Of a stretch of 64,000 bases of DNA, positions 16,738 to 24,082 are shown piece by piece. The position numbers were made by a program, and so were the translations under genes. The DNA lies in NCBI GenBank assembly GCA_020634755.1, contig JACKBC010000008.1:124001-188000 (forward strand), given 5' to 3'. The notes beneath the pieces were generated by a model. The model had not been told where the DNA came from. It saw nothing but the letters and a program-made list of their open reading frames with translations, and searched no databases. How positions within the stretch are numbered: the first letter of the stretch is position 1; each line of letters begins with the position of its first letter. Source of the stretch: Caldilineaceae bacterium. GTDB taxonomy: Bacteria; Chloroflexota; Anaerolineae; Caldilineales; Caldilineaceae.

Positions 16738-17631
16738 ATGGCTAACGCAGTGCCAATGACATCCAGTTTGAATATTGTACATATCCCAGACAGCGTGATT
16801 CCCAAGGCCATTCGGCAAAAGGCGCTGGATGCCAAAAAGAATGAAATTATTAGCGATTCTTATCCGTATCGCGCCAAAATGAAGCGCGGAGAATACGAAG
16901 AGAGCAAACAAGCGCTGCAAGTAGAGCTGCTTAAAATGCAGCATTGGGTCAAGGAGTCTGGCCAGCGCCTTGTTCTGCTTTTTGAAGGGCGCGATGCTGC
17001 CGGCAAAGGCGGCACGATCAAGCGCTTTATGGAACACATGAATCCGCGTGGCGCGCGCGTGGTGGCGCTGGAAAAGCCAACCGAGCGCGAACAAGGGCAA
17101 TGGTATTTCCAGCGCTATATAGAGCAACTGCCCACCAAGGGTGAGATTGTCTTTTTTGATCGCTCATGGTATAACCGCGCCGTTGTGGAGCCGGTCATGG
17201 GTTTTTGTACACAGGCCCAGCACCACCGCTTTTTGCGGGAAGCGCCACAGGTGGAAAATATGCTCATCAACGATGGCATCCACCTTTTTAAGTTCTGGTT
17301 TTCGGTCAGCCGCGAAGAGCAGTTCCGCCGCGTGCGCTCACGCGAAAATGACCGACTCAAACAGTGGAAGCTCAGCCCGGTCGACGCCAAAGCATTGGGG
17401 TTGTGGGATGAATATACCAAGGCCAAAAACGCCATGTTTATGGCCACCGACACCAAGGTGGCGCCGTGGGCCGTTATCCGCTCGGACTGCAAGAAGCGGG
17501 CGCGCATTAACTGCATGCGCTACGTGTTGGGGCGACTGGACTATCCCGACAAAGACAGCAGCGTGGTCGTCCGGCCAGATCCCAAAATTGTGGGGCCCAA
17601 AGAACAGATCTACGAAGGAGACGACTGGTAA
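16738..17631 (+). CDS. ppk2: Polyphosphate kinase 2
   Basis: A 297-residue PPK2-family kinase that transfers phosphate between polyphosphate and nucleotides. The Walker A loop EGRDAAGKGG is at residues 83-92, Walker B FFDRSWYNR at about 139-147, and the lid region EQFRRVRSRENDRLKQWKLS follows near 200. One catalytic domain is present, as in class I/III enzymes; whether it favours ADP, GDP or AMP cannot be told. A strong GAGGAGGGG lies seven bases before the ATG. The next gene (rfbA) begins five bases after its stop, with its ribosome binding site inside the end of ppk2, so the two are in one operon. Confidence 0.95.
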   Translation: MANAVPMTSSLNIVHIPDSVIPKAIRQKALDAKKNEIISDSYPYRAKMKRGEYEESKQALQVELLKMQHWVKESGQRLVLLFEGRDAAGKGGTIKRFMEHMNPRGARVVALEKPTEREQGQWYFQRYIEQLPTKGEIVFFDRSWYNRAVVEPVMGFCTQAQHHRFLREAPQVENMLINDGIHLFKFWFSVSREEQFRRVRSRENDRLKQWKLSPVDAKALGLWDEYTKAKNAMFMATDTKVAPWAVIRSDCKKRARINCMRYVLGRLDYPDKDSSVVVRPDPKIVGPKEQIYEGDDW

Positions 17632-17636
17632 ATTTT

Positions 17637-18518
17637 ATGAAAGGGATTATTTTGGCCGGTGGTCATGGCACGCGTTTGGAACCGTTGACCTTTGGCGTGA
17701 GCAAACAGCTGCTGCCCGTTTACAACAAGCCCATGATCTACTATCCGCTCTCCATGCTCATGTTGGCGGGCATCCGCGAGATATTGGTGATCACGGCGCC
17801 GGAACCACACGCGGCCTATCGAGCGCTGCTGCGCGATGGCAGCCAGTGGGGTCTCAGCTTTCGCTATGTGGTGCAGGACGCCCCCCGTGGCCTGGCAGAG
17901 GCATTCCTGCTGGATAAGGAATTTATTGGCGACGATTCAGTTTGCCTGGTGTTGGGCGACAACATTTTCTATGGCTATGGCATGTCCGGCAAGCTCAAGG
18001 ATGCGTCCACGCTCAGGGAGGGCGCGCTCATCTTTGCCTATTCGGTGCGCGACCCAGAACGCTACGGCATTGTGGAGTTTGACACCGACGGGCGCGCCAT
18101 TAGCTTGGAAGAGAAGCCGCAGAAGCCCAAGACCAACTACGCCATCCCCGGCCTCTACTTTTATGACAACCAGGTGGTGCGGATTGCCGAAACTATGCAG
18201 CCATCGGCGCGCGGCGAACTGGAAATCACGGACGTTAACCGGCACTATTTGGAGCAGGGCCAGCTGCGCGTGGAGATGTTGGGCCGCGGTACGGCCTGGC
18301 TGGACGCGGGCACGCACAATTCTCTGCTAGAGGCGTCCAACTTTGTGCAGGCTGTCGAACATCGCCAGGGCTTTATGGTTAGCTGTCCTGAAGAGATTGC
18401 TTACCGCCGCGGCTTTATTGACGCCGATGGCGTGCGCGACGTGGCCATGAAAATGAATCCGGAAAACGAGTATCGCACCTACTTGCTAGAGCTGGTGGAG
18501 AAGGGATTAAGCGAGTAG
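17637..18518 (+). CDS. rfbA: Glucose-1-phosphate thymidylyltransferase
   Basis: A 293-residue RmlA/RfbA enzyme making dTDP-glucose from dTTP and glucose 1-phosphate, the first step toward dTDP-rhamnose and other deoxysugars for surface polysaccharides. The N-terminal nucleotide loop LAGGHGTRLEPLT is intact; SKQLLPVYNKPMIYYPLS and LVLGDNIFYG hold the sugar-phosphate and metal contacts, and RGTAWLDAGTHNSLLEA is the conserved C-terminal motif. Length is exactly typical. No rmlB, rmlC or rmlD is nearby. It sits between ppk2 and a small membrane-protein gene with gaps of five bases on each side, so the three are co-transcribed. Confidence 0.93.
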   Translation: MKGIILAGGHGTRLEPLTFGVSKQLLPVYNKPMIYYPLSMLMLAGIREILVITAPEPHAAYRALLRDGSQWGLSFRYVVQDAPRGLAEAFLLDKEFIGDDSVCLVLGDNIFYGYGMSGKLKDASTLREGALIFAYSVRDPERYGIVEFDTDGRAISLEEKPQKPKTNYAIPGLYFYDNQVVRIAETMQPSARGELEITDVNRHYLEQGQLRVEMLGRGTAWLDAGTHNSLLEASNFVQAVEHRQGFMVSCPEEIAYRRGFIDADGVRDVAMKMNPENEYRTYLLELVEKGLSE

Positions 18519-18523
18519 GAGTA

Positions 18524-19255
18524 ATGACAGACAAATCGCCCGCCGAGCCATCACCTTCAGTCCTAGACGCCGCCAAGATCATCCGTACGGTAGAGCGGCT
18601 ATCGCAGCGCATCCACGAGCGCTTTCCCCATTCGGGTCTGCATCGGATCTCGCAGCAATTGCTCACCATTGCGCGTCAGACCAAAGAGCGCTCTGAGGCC
18701 ATTGAGCGGCCCATTTTGTGGCTGCGCATTGTGATTGGGCTGCTGGTGCTGCTGATTCTGCTGGGCATTATCGGGGCGATTACGCGGGTGGACATTCCCA
18801 GTGGCGGCCTGCACTTTTTTGACTTTGTACAGGCGCTGGAGGCGGGCATCAATGATGTGGTGCTGGTGGGCGCCGGCATCTTCTTCCTGATCACGCTGGA
18901 GAATCGCATCAAGCGCGGGCGCGCCATGCGGGCGCTGCACGAACTGCGCGCCTTGGCCCACGTCATCGACATGCACCAGCTCACCAAAGATCCAGACCGG
19001 CTGCTCACTCGGCTGATTGAAACGCCATCCTCTCCCCAGCACGCCATGTCGCCGTATGAACTGAGTCGCTATCTCGACTATTGTAGCGAATTGCTCTCCC
19101 TGATTGGCAAAATCGCCGCGCTCTACATTCAGGAATATGACGACGCCCAAGTCTCGGAATCGGTCAACGAAATCGAGCTGCTCACCACCGGCCTGGCCCG
19201 CAAGATCTGGCAGAAGCTGATGATTGTGCATTCGGTGTATCATGAGACGAATTGA
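18524..19255 (+). CDS. Two-helix membrane protein of unknown function
   Basis: A 243-residue protein I do not recognise. A soluble helical N-terminus of about 60 residues is followed by a strong membrane helix (LRIVIGLLVLLILLGIIGAI, about 68-87), a short external loop and a second helix (DVVLVGAGIFFLITL, about 111-125). The C-terminal 115 residues are soluble and helical, with many acidic and basic residues and no clear catalytic motif. TAGGAG directly precedes the ATG. It is the last gene of the ppk2-rfbA operon. Downstream is a decayed methyltransferase fragment. Confidence 0.75.
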   Translation: MTDKSPAEPSPSVLDAAKIIRTVERLSQRIHERFPHSGLHRISQQLLTIARQTKERSEAIERPILWLRIVIGLLVLLILLGIIGAITRVDIPSGGLHFFDFVQALEAGINDVVLVGAGIFFLITLENRIKRGRAMRALHELRALAHVIDMHQLTKDPDRLLTRLIETPSSPQHAMSPYELSRYLDYCSELLSLIGKIAALYIQEYDDAQVSESVNEIELLTTGLARKIWQKLMIVHSVYHETN

Positions 19256-19257
19256 TA

Positions 19258-19377
19258 AAAGGTATTGCTCACGACCAACTAACTTGGCTGGCCGAAGCGG
19301 GCTTTCAGCACGTAAATTGCTGGTATAAAAATTATCGCTTCGCCGTCTATTCGGGCCAAAAGGGCCAGCGTTGTTGA
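19258..19377 (+). pseudogene. C-terminal remnant of a SAM-dependent methyltransferase
   Basis: In the frame of 19261 the spacer encodes LAEAGFQHVNCWYKNYRFAV and a few residues on either side, ending at the TGA 19375-19377. This is the typical C-terminal strand-helix-strand of class I SAM methyltransferases (LxxAGFxxVxCxWKxxxxAVxxG). The fragment starts immediately after the preceding gene and has no start codon, SAM loop or ribosome binding site, so about 80% of the gene is missing. It is most likely a deletion scar. Confidence 0.6.
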
Positions 19378-19466
19378 CACACATAAACGTAAATAAACCA
19401 GGCTGATAAATCATGTATATTTTTCGCGCTTTGCCCGGCATACAGACGCCACGTATCATAGCAGAC

Positions 19467-20054
19467 ATGAATATAAACACGTCGCGCGCTTTACGCAATC
19501 GCTCTTTTACACGGACATTCTTGTTGCTCATAGGGCTCTTATTGGCAACGGCCTGTGCCGCGCCAGAGTTGAACGCAAACGCCGCGGCCACGCCCACTGG
19601 GCCGTCGCTTGATGTGCATACCACAGGAGACGGTGACAGAATAGACTTAAACACGCATATTAGCCCCGACCGCAACGAACTCACTATCGATGTGTATAGT
19701 GAACGCGGCATTGGTAGCGCCACCTTTACCTTTGCGCATTACTTTCCCGACCACCTGCCCGACCAGATTACCCTCAAACTGCATTTAAAGGGTCTTGAAC
19801 AGCTGCAAATCACCACCGACGATCAAGTTATCATTGCCAACATTCCGTCCAGCGGCAATGGCGACGCCGTGCAAAGCGCCGCCGCTTCTAACGACGCAAC
19901 CCAAGTCCAATCCATCTCGGCCAACAATCCCCTTTGGCTAACCATTACCAAGGTAGACGATGGTGATGCTTATTACGCCGTTGATTTGCCATCGACGCTC
20001 TTCAAACAGGATATCCAGAACATGACCCTCAAATGGGTCGATTTCTATCGGTAG
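19467..20054 (+). CDS. Small lipoprotein of unknown function
   Basis: A 195-residue secreted lipoprotein. The start at 19467 (MNINTSRALRN) gives a basic N-terminus, a hydrophobic core (TFLLLIGLLLATAC) and a lipobox cysteine about residue 31; the frame is open from 19413 but that start would add 18 residues before the signal. After a low-complexity Ala/Thr linker comes a beta-rich domain with alternating hydrophobic residues (NELTIDVYSERGIGSATFTF, QITLKLHLKGLEQLQI). I do not recognise the family. It is followed by the CarD gene, which has its own promoter. Confidence 0.75.
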   Translation: MNINTSRALRNRSFTRTFLLLIGLLLATACAAPELNANAAATPTGPSLDVHTTGDGDRIDLNTHISPDRNELTIDVYSERGIGSATFTFAHYFPDHLPDQITLKLHLKGLEQLQITTDDQVIIANIPSSGNGDAVQSAAASNDATQVQSISANNPLWLTITKVDDGDAYYAVDLPSTLFKQDIQNMTLKWVDFYR

Positions 20055-20095
20055 CGCACCCAAATCGGATGGCGCCCATGCACTATACGAAGAAG

Positions 20096-20124
20096 ATGAC
20101 AAAAGGGGAAAAGTGTGTTATAAT
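20096..20124 (+). promoter_or_regulatory. carD promoter
   Basis: ATGACA at 20096-20101, a 17-bp spacer and a perfect TATAAT at 20119-20124 make a strong housekeeping promoter. The start codon is 46 bases downstream, preceded by AAGGAGA. Confidence 0.7.
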
Positions 20125-20170
20125 GGGTTCAAGTTAATCGAAAATGCATTTAGATTAAGGAGATTGCTCT

Positions 20171-20683
20171 ATGGATTTTGCCATTGGCCAGCATATTATT
20201 CACCCCAGTCACGGACCCGGAGAGATCATTGACATCGAAGAGCAAGTGCTGCTCAAAAAAAAGGGAAAGCAAGAATATTACGTGATCCGTTTTGCTAATA
20301 AACGTCTGGTGGTGCGCGTGCCCATGAAAGACGCCACCGAGCGTGGGCTGCGACAAGTCATGTCGACGGCCAAATCCAAACAGGTAATTTCAGCATTACG
20401 CAAGATGCCCCAAGAACTGCCGCAAGATTTTAAGGAGCGGCGCAAGCAGATCGAAGAGATGATTTTTTCTGGCGCGCCCATCAAAATTGCCGAGGCCGTC
20501 CGCGAATTAACCTGGCGCGGCCATGAAAAAAATCTGAACATTTCCGACCAAAAACTGCTGGAGCAGGGGCGGGAAATGCTCATTGATGAGCTGTGCTTGG
20601 CCATTGACGCCGAGCCCACCACGGTCAGCGACACCATCAACGAGGCATTAACACTCTCCAATGAAACCATGTTGGCGGCTTAA
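20171..20683 (+). CDS. carD: CarD/CdnL family transcriptional regulator
   Basis: A 170-residue RNA polymerase-binding regulator. Residues 1-65 are the Tudor-like RNAP-interaction domain (FAIGQHIIHPSHGPGEIIDI, then YYVIRFANKRLVVRVPM), which contacts the beta subunit. The C-terminal part (about 75-165) is the helical DNA-binding domain that stabilises open complexes at promoters. Length and arrangement match CdnL of Actinobacteria and Myxobacteria. The gene is single, with a strong promoter and a good AAGGAGA. Directly after it lie a 113-bp MITE and a perfect bidirectional terminator. Confidence 0.92.
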   Translation: MDFAIGQHIIHPSHGPGEIIDIEEQVLLKKKGKQEYYVIRFANKRLVVRVPMKDATERGLRQVMSTAKSKQVISALRKMPQELPQDFKERRKQIEEMIFSGAPIKIAEAVRELTWRGHEKNLNISDQKLLEQGREMLIDELCLAIDAEPTTVSDTINEALTLSNETMLAA

Positions 20684-20698
20684 TACCATATAACTACG

Positions 20699-20811
20699 CA
20701 ATGTCATTTAGTCAAGGCCGCTTCCAGTGCGACGCACGGTATGCCACGCGCATGTTAGGAGCAAAATGGCGGACACCGTGCGACGCACTTTTCGCTACCT
20801 AAATGACATTG
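20699..20811 (+). mobile_element. 113-bp MITE, copy 1, with target duplication
   Basis: A transposase-free element with terminal inverted repeats CAATGTCATTTAG/CTAAATGACATTG. It carries an inner inverted pair around AGTGCGACGCACGGT. A copy of identical length is at 48499-48611 in reverse orientation, about 88% identical by hand alignment. Flanks are TATAACTACG (20689-20698) and TATAACTACT (20812-20821), a ten-base target duplication with one mismatch. Confidence 0.85.
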
Positions 20812-20822
20812 TATAACTACTT

Positions 20823-20868
20823 ACCGAAAAAATAGGGGGCGACAATTGTCGCCCCCTATTTTTTCGGT
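20823..20868. terminator. Perfect 46-bp palindrome, bidirectional intrinsic terminator
   Basis: ACCGAAAAAATAGGGGGCGA and its exact complement form a perfect 46-bp palindrome centred on AATT. A GC-rich stem flanked by A6 and T6 gives an intrinsic terminator on both strands. It ends carD transcription. Confidence 0.9.
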
Positions 20869-21014
20869 GTAGAATAGATTACAAAATTTATCCTTGGACC
20901 GGGCATAGAAGCGAATAGACCTCCCGGCTACAAACAGCATGCCTTTCCCCTCTATGTCCAGCCACAATACATCTCCCTTCAAATCCATTTTTAAAACCAC
21001 CAAAGGAGTACCCA

Positions 21015-22136
21015 ATGTCTGAAAGATTACGTGTCGGCGTCATCGGCTGCGGTGGGATTAGCCGCAACCACGTCAGCGGCTATCTGACCACCGGCCGCTA
21101 CGACGTTGTCGCCCTGGCCGATCTCAACGAAAGCGCCATGGCCGAGATGGACGCGCGCTTTGACCTCAAAACCACGCATTACACGGATGCACGCCAAATG
21201 CTTGACGTAGAAGGGCTGGATGTCATCTCGATTTGCACGTGGCACGCCGGCCACGCCACGTGGACCATTGCCGCGGCCGCCCGCAAACCCAAAGCCATTA
21301 TTTGTGAGAAGCCCATGGCCGAAGATCTAGGCCGCGCCGAAGAGATGATTGTGGCCTGCCGCCGCAATGGCGTCAAGCTGGTTATCGGCCATCAGCGCCG
21401 CTTTTTGCCCGCATATACCATGGCGCGCGATCTGATTGCCAAGGGCGCCATTGGCGATGTGCAGATGATGATCTGCTTTGGCCATGATGGGCTGCCTAAC
21501 TACAGTTCCCATCAAACCGACATGTGGCGCTATCTGCTGGGCGATGATGAATGCGAATGGGTCATGGGCAATCTGGAGCGCAAGACCGAGCGCTACGAGC
21601 GCAATACGCGCATTGAGGATAATGCCATTGGCGTCTTCCAATTTAAGTGCGGGGCGCGGGCGCTACTGCTCTCTGGCGTCACGCCCATTGTTTATCAAGG
21701 CGCGCACATTTATGGCAGCGCCGGCATGATCAACTTAACCACGGAAAATCTACAGCTGCTCAACCAAGACACCAAAGGCCTGTGGGAAACGCACGAACCG
21801 GCGGGTAAATTCTTTACCGTGGCCGAAAAAGGCGACCGTTTTGAATGGGTTGAGGGGGCAGCGGGCCAGGCCGATGAGCTGGCCGATTGGATTGAAGGCA
21901 AGGTGGACACACACCGCAACCGCGGTGAAAATGGCTACAAGGCGCTGGAAATGCTGATGGCGGTCTACGAATCGGCCCGCTGTCACGAAAAGGTGATCCT
22001 GCCGCTGAAAACCCGCCTCAATCCGCTGGATCTCATGATCGATTCGGGCCAACTGACTATTGAACGCCCCGGCCGCTACGACATCCGCGCCTTCCTGCTG
22101 CGGGGCGAATCCATGCAATCCGACAACGCCAGCTAA
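21015..22136 (+). CDS. Gfo/Idh/MocA family oxidoreductase
   Basis: A 373-residue NAD(P)-dependent oxidoreductase acting on a sugar, sugar acid or inositol. The Rossmann start is VGVIGCGGISRNHVSGYL; the cofactor-proximal EKP motif is IICEKPMAEDL, and the substrate-site region HQRRFLPAYTMARDLI follows. The C-terminal beta-sheet domain holds IEDNAIGVFQFKCG and VTPIVYQGAHIYGSAG. GGAGTACCC lies before the ATG. It leads a co-directional group with a nucleoside deoxyribosyltransferase and a BtpA/SgcQ protein, which suggests catabolism of a sugar or nucleoside, though spacers with hairpins separate the genes. Confidence 0.88.
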   Translation: MSERLRVGVIGCGGISRNHVSGYLTTGRYDVVALADLNESAMAEMDARFDLKTTHYTDARQMLDVEGLDVISICTWHAGHATWTIAAAARKPKAIICEKPMAEDLGRAEEMIVACRRNGVKLVIGHQRRFLPAYTMARDLIAKGAIGDVQMMICFGHDGLPNYSSHQTDMWRYLLGDDECEWVMGNLERKTERYERNTRIEDNAIGVFQFKCGARALLLSGVTPIVYQGAHIYGSAGMINLTTENLQLLNQDTKGLWETHEPAGKFFTVAEKGDRFEWVEGAAGQADELADWIEGKVDTHRNRGENGYKALEMLMAVYESARCHEKVILPLKTRLNPLDLMIDSGQLTIERPGRYDIRAFLLRGESMQSDNAS

Positions 22137-22144
22137 AATGGGTT

Positions 22145-22199
22145 ATTGGTTGCTGGTAGCTAGTGATGGCGTACGAGTCACCAGTTACCAGCAACCAAT
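22145..22199. repeat. Long imperfect hairpin in spacer
   Basis: ATTGGTTGCTGGTA (22145-22158) pairs exactly with TACCAGCAACCAAT (22186-22199), and pairing continues inward with two mismatches (GCTAGTGA/TCACCAGT). There is no T-run. It separates the oxidoreductase and deoxyribosyltransferase genes. Confidence 0.7.
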
Positions 22200-22217
22200 C
22201 GCCATCTACCAACATCC

Positions 22218-22880
22218 ATGACCACACCGTACACCATCTATTTCGCCGGCGATCTCTTTGATCATAAACACTTGATCGGCAACGCGATTCTTGCCTCCTA
22301 CATTGAATCTTGCTCAAACGGTCAATACAAGTGCATTGTGCCGCAAAATTTGGAGCAGCCCACCGGCCGCGGCGTATTTATTCGCAACAACGATCTGCGC
22401 GCCGTGCTGGAATGCGATCTGGGTCTGTTCAATTTTGACGGCGCGGACCTCGATTCGGGCACCGTGGCCGAATTCATGTACGCCAAAGCACTGGATATTC
22501 CCGCCGTGCTCTTCCGCTCGGACCTGCGTGCGCGGTCGGAAAGTACCGATCGCAATGGGTGGAACGTCATGTGCTCCTACTATCCACGCACGCAGATTGT
22601 ACGCTTCAACGGCATGGCGCGCTACAAAGAAGCGGCGCAAGATGGCGCCATGCTGGCTCAGATCACCGAGCGCATGTACAACCGCATTGCGGGAGAACTA
22701 ATTGCCGCGCTGGACCAGGTGCGCCAAGAGCCGCCGCTTCCCAAAGGCGACCAGCGCCAACTGCTCTCCTGGTACCAATGGGCCGTTCGCTTCCCCGGCA
22801 GCGGCTATGAAGAGCTGTTTGCGGCGCCCGGCTATTTGGAGCAGATCATTGAACGGAAGCAGGAGCGGGGATTGTTGTAG
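22218..22880 (+). CDS. Nucleoside 2-deoxyribosyltransferase family protein
   Basis: A 220-residue protein whose first 150 residues match the nucleoside 2-deoxyribosyltransferase fold. IYFAGDLFDHKHLIGNAIL is the N-terminal nucleotide-like loop, DLGLFNFDGADLDSGTVAEF carries the acidic residues and the serine/glutamate of the active site, and YAKALDIPAVLFRSDLR the following strand. Such enzymes exchange or hydrolyse N-glycosidic bonds of deoxynucleosides; exchange versus hydrolysis cannot be told. The C-terminal 60 residues are helical. The stop codon is followed at once by a simple-sequence repeat. Its neighbours (Gfo/Idh/MocA and BtpA/SgcQ) support a nucleoside or sugar salvage role. Confidence 0.82.
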   Translation: MTTPYTIYFAGDLFDHKHLIGNAILASYIESCSNGQYKCIVPQNLEQPTGRGVFIRNNDLRAVLECDLGLFNFDGADLDSGTVAEFMYAKALDIPAVLFRSDLRARSESTDRNGWNVMCSYYPRTQIVRFNGMARYKEAAQDGAMLAQITERMYNRIAGELIAALDQVRQEPPLPKGDQRQLLSWYQWAVRFPGSGYEELFAAPGYLEQIIERKQERGLL

Positions 22881-23090
22881 TGGAGGAGTGGAGGAGTAGA
22901 GGAGTGGAGGAGTGGAGGAGTGGAGGAGTAGAGGAGTGGAGGAGTGGAGGAGTGGAGGAGTGGAGGAGTGGAGGAAAGCCACCGCCCTGCCACTTTGCAA
23001 CCCTGCAACCTTGCAACCCTGCCACTTTGCAACCCTGCTACTTTGCCACTTTGCAACCCTGCCACCTTGCCACCTTGCCACCTTGCACCA
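22881..23090. repeat. Simple-sequence block: GTGGAGGA array, then TTGCAACCCTGCC array
   Basis: About 95 bp of tandem eight-base GTGGAGGA units (some GTAGAGGA) are followed by about 110 bp of TTGCAACCCTGCCACT-type units. The block is open in one frame and joins the btpA-like frame, but the peptide (VEEWRSGG repeats) is an artefact of the repeat. A related TTGCAACTCTGCACCT array lies at 41055-41205. Confidence 0.85.
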
Positions 23091-23104
23091 CGAAAGGACA
23101 CACC

Positions 23105-23902
23105 ATGCGTACGTTCCCCACATTGGGTAAAAAGAAAATCATCCTCGGCATGATTCATTTGTTGCCGCTGCCGGGTACGCCTTTTTTCGAGGCGGGCAAT
23201 TTGGAAAAGGCGCTAGACAAGGCAGTGGCAGATGCCACGGCGCTCTATGAAGGCGGCGCCGACGGCTGCTTGGTGCAGACGGTGGACCGCATTTACCCCG
23301 TGGGGCAGGATGTGGATTATGCGCGGCTGGCGGCTATGGCGCGCATTGTAACGGCCGTGGCAGAGGCTACCGGCCCCACATTTCAGGTTGGGGTACAGCT
23401 GCTGTGGAACGCATTAAATGCATCGCTGGCCGTGGCGCACGTGTGCGGCGGTTCGTTCTTGCGCTGCAATGCCTTTGTGGGCGCCACCATGACGCCCGCC
23501 GGCGTGGCCGAATCGGACCCGGTGAGCTTTCTCAACTACCGCAATCAGCTGGGCGCCCAAAACATTGGCTTGATTGCCGAAGTGGATTCCATGCATTTCC
23601 AGTGGATGGGCGGCAAGCCCACGCCGGAAGTAGCGCGCATTGCGGCCCGCGCCGGCGCCAACGCCGTGGAGATTGCGCACAAGGATGAAGAGACCAACAC
23701 GCAAGCGGTTCTTGCCATCAAAGAAGCCAACCCGGACCTGCCCGTTATCCTGGGCGGCTATACGAATCATGAAAACGCGGCGCGGCGTCTGGTCCACGCT
23801 GATGGCGCTTTTGTCGGCTCCTGTTTTGAAACGGGCGGCTGGGGTAGCCGGGTGGATAAAGATCGCGTGGCGGCCTACATGGAAATTGTGGGAACGCTCT
23901 AG
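23105..23902 (+). CDS. BtpA/SgcQ family TIM-barrel protein
   Basis: A 265-residue protein of the BtpA/SgcQ family (COG0434), predicted TIM-barrel enzymes. The start at 23105 (MRTFPTLGKKK) follows GAAAGGA and excludes the upstream repeat that keeps the frame open to 22880. Family parts are IILGMIHLLPLPGTPFFE at strand 1, ALYEGGADGCLVQTV, FQVGVQLLWNALNASLAVAH, NIGLIAEVDSMHFQW and LPVILGGYTNHENAARRL. BtpA was linked to photosystem I stability in cyanobacteria, while SgcQ of enterobacteria is thought to be a nucleosidase. The deoxyribosyltransferase upstream favours the nucleosidase-like reading here. Confidence 0.88.
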   Translation: MRTFPTLGKKKIILGMIHLLPLPGTPFFEAGNLEKALDKAVADATALYEGGADGCLVQTVDRIYPVGQDVDYARLAAMARIVTAVAEATGPTFQVGVQLLWNALNASLAVAHVCGGSFLRCNAFVGATMTPAGVAESDPVSFLNYRNQLGAQNIGLIAEVDSMHFQWMGGKPTPEVARIAARAGANAVEIAHKDEETNTQAVLAIKEANPDLPVILGGYTNHENAARRLVHADGAFVGSCFETGGWGSRVDKDRVAAYMEIVGTL

Positions 23903-23949
23903 CCGCAGATTGGGCGGTTTACACAAGTTAAAACGTCAATGGGGGTCTA

Positions 23950-24082
23950 AGAAGCTGTCTGAAAGGGTAGTTGAGGTGTGTCACATTCCGGGAAAGGGCC
24001 ACGAAATCCTGGTCACATCATGCGCAATTGGCCCTTTCCCGGAATATTTTTGGACCCAATTGTGACTTTTCAGACTGCTTCT
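23950..24082. mobile_element. 133-bp MITE-like element with AGAAGCTGTCTGAAA ends
   Basis: Terminal inverted repeats AGAAGCTGTCTGAAA (23950-23964) and TTTCAGACTGCTTCT (24068-24082) match with one difference. Inside is a perfect 17-bp hairpin, ATTCCGGGAAAGGGCCA (23985-24001) with 24029-24045. There is no reading frame. The right end contains the first two bases of the methyltransferase stop codon (24081-24083 on the plus strand), so insertion probably reset the end of that gene. Confidence 0.65.

Noticed and set aside
20821..21015. A 64-codon minus-strand frame after carD
   Set aside because: It runs through the perfect terminator palindrome and has no ribosome binding site.
22880..23104. An open frame through the GGAGTGG repeat that would extend the BtpA/SgcQ protein by 75 residues
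   Set aside because: The peptide is a translation of simple repeats, the family starts at 23105, and GAAAGGA precedes that ATG.
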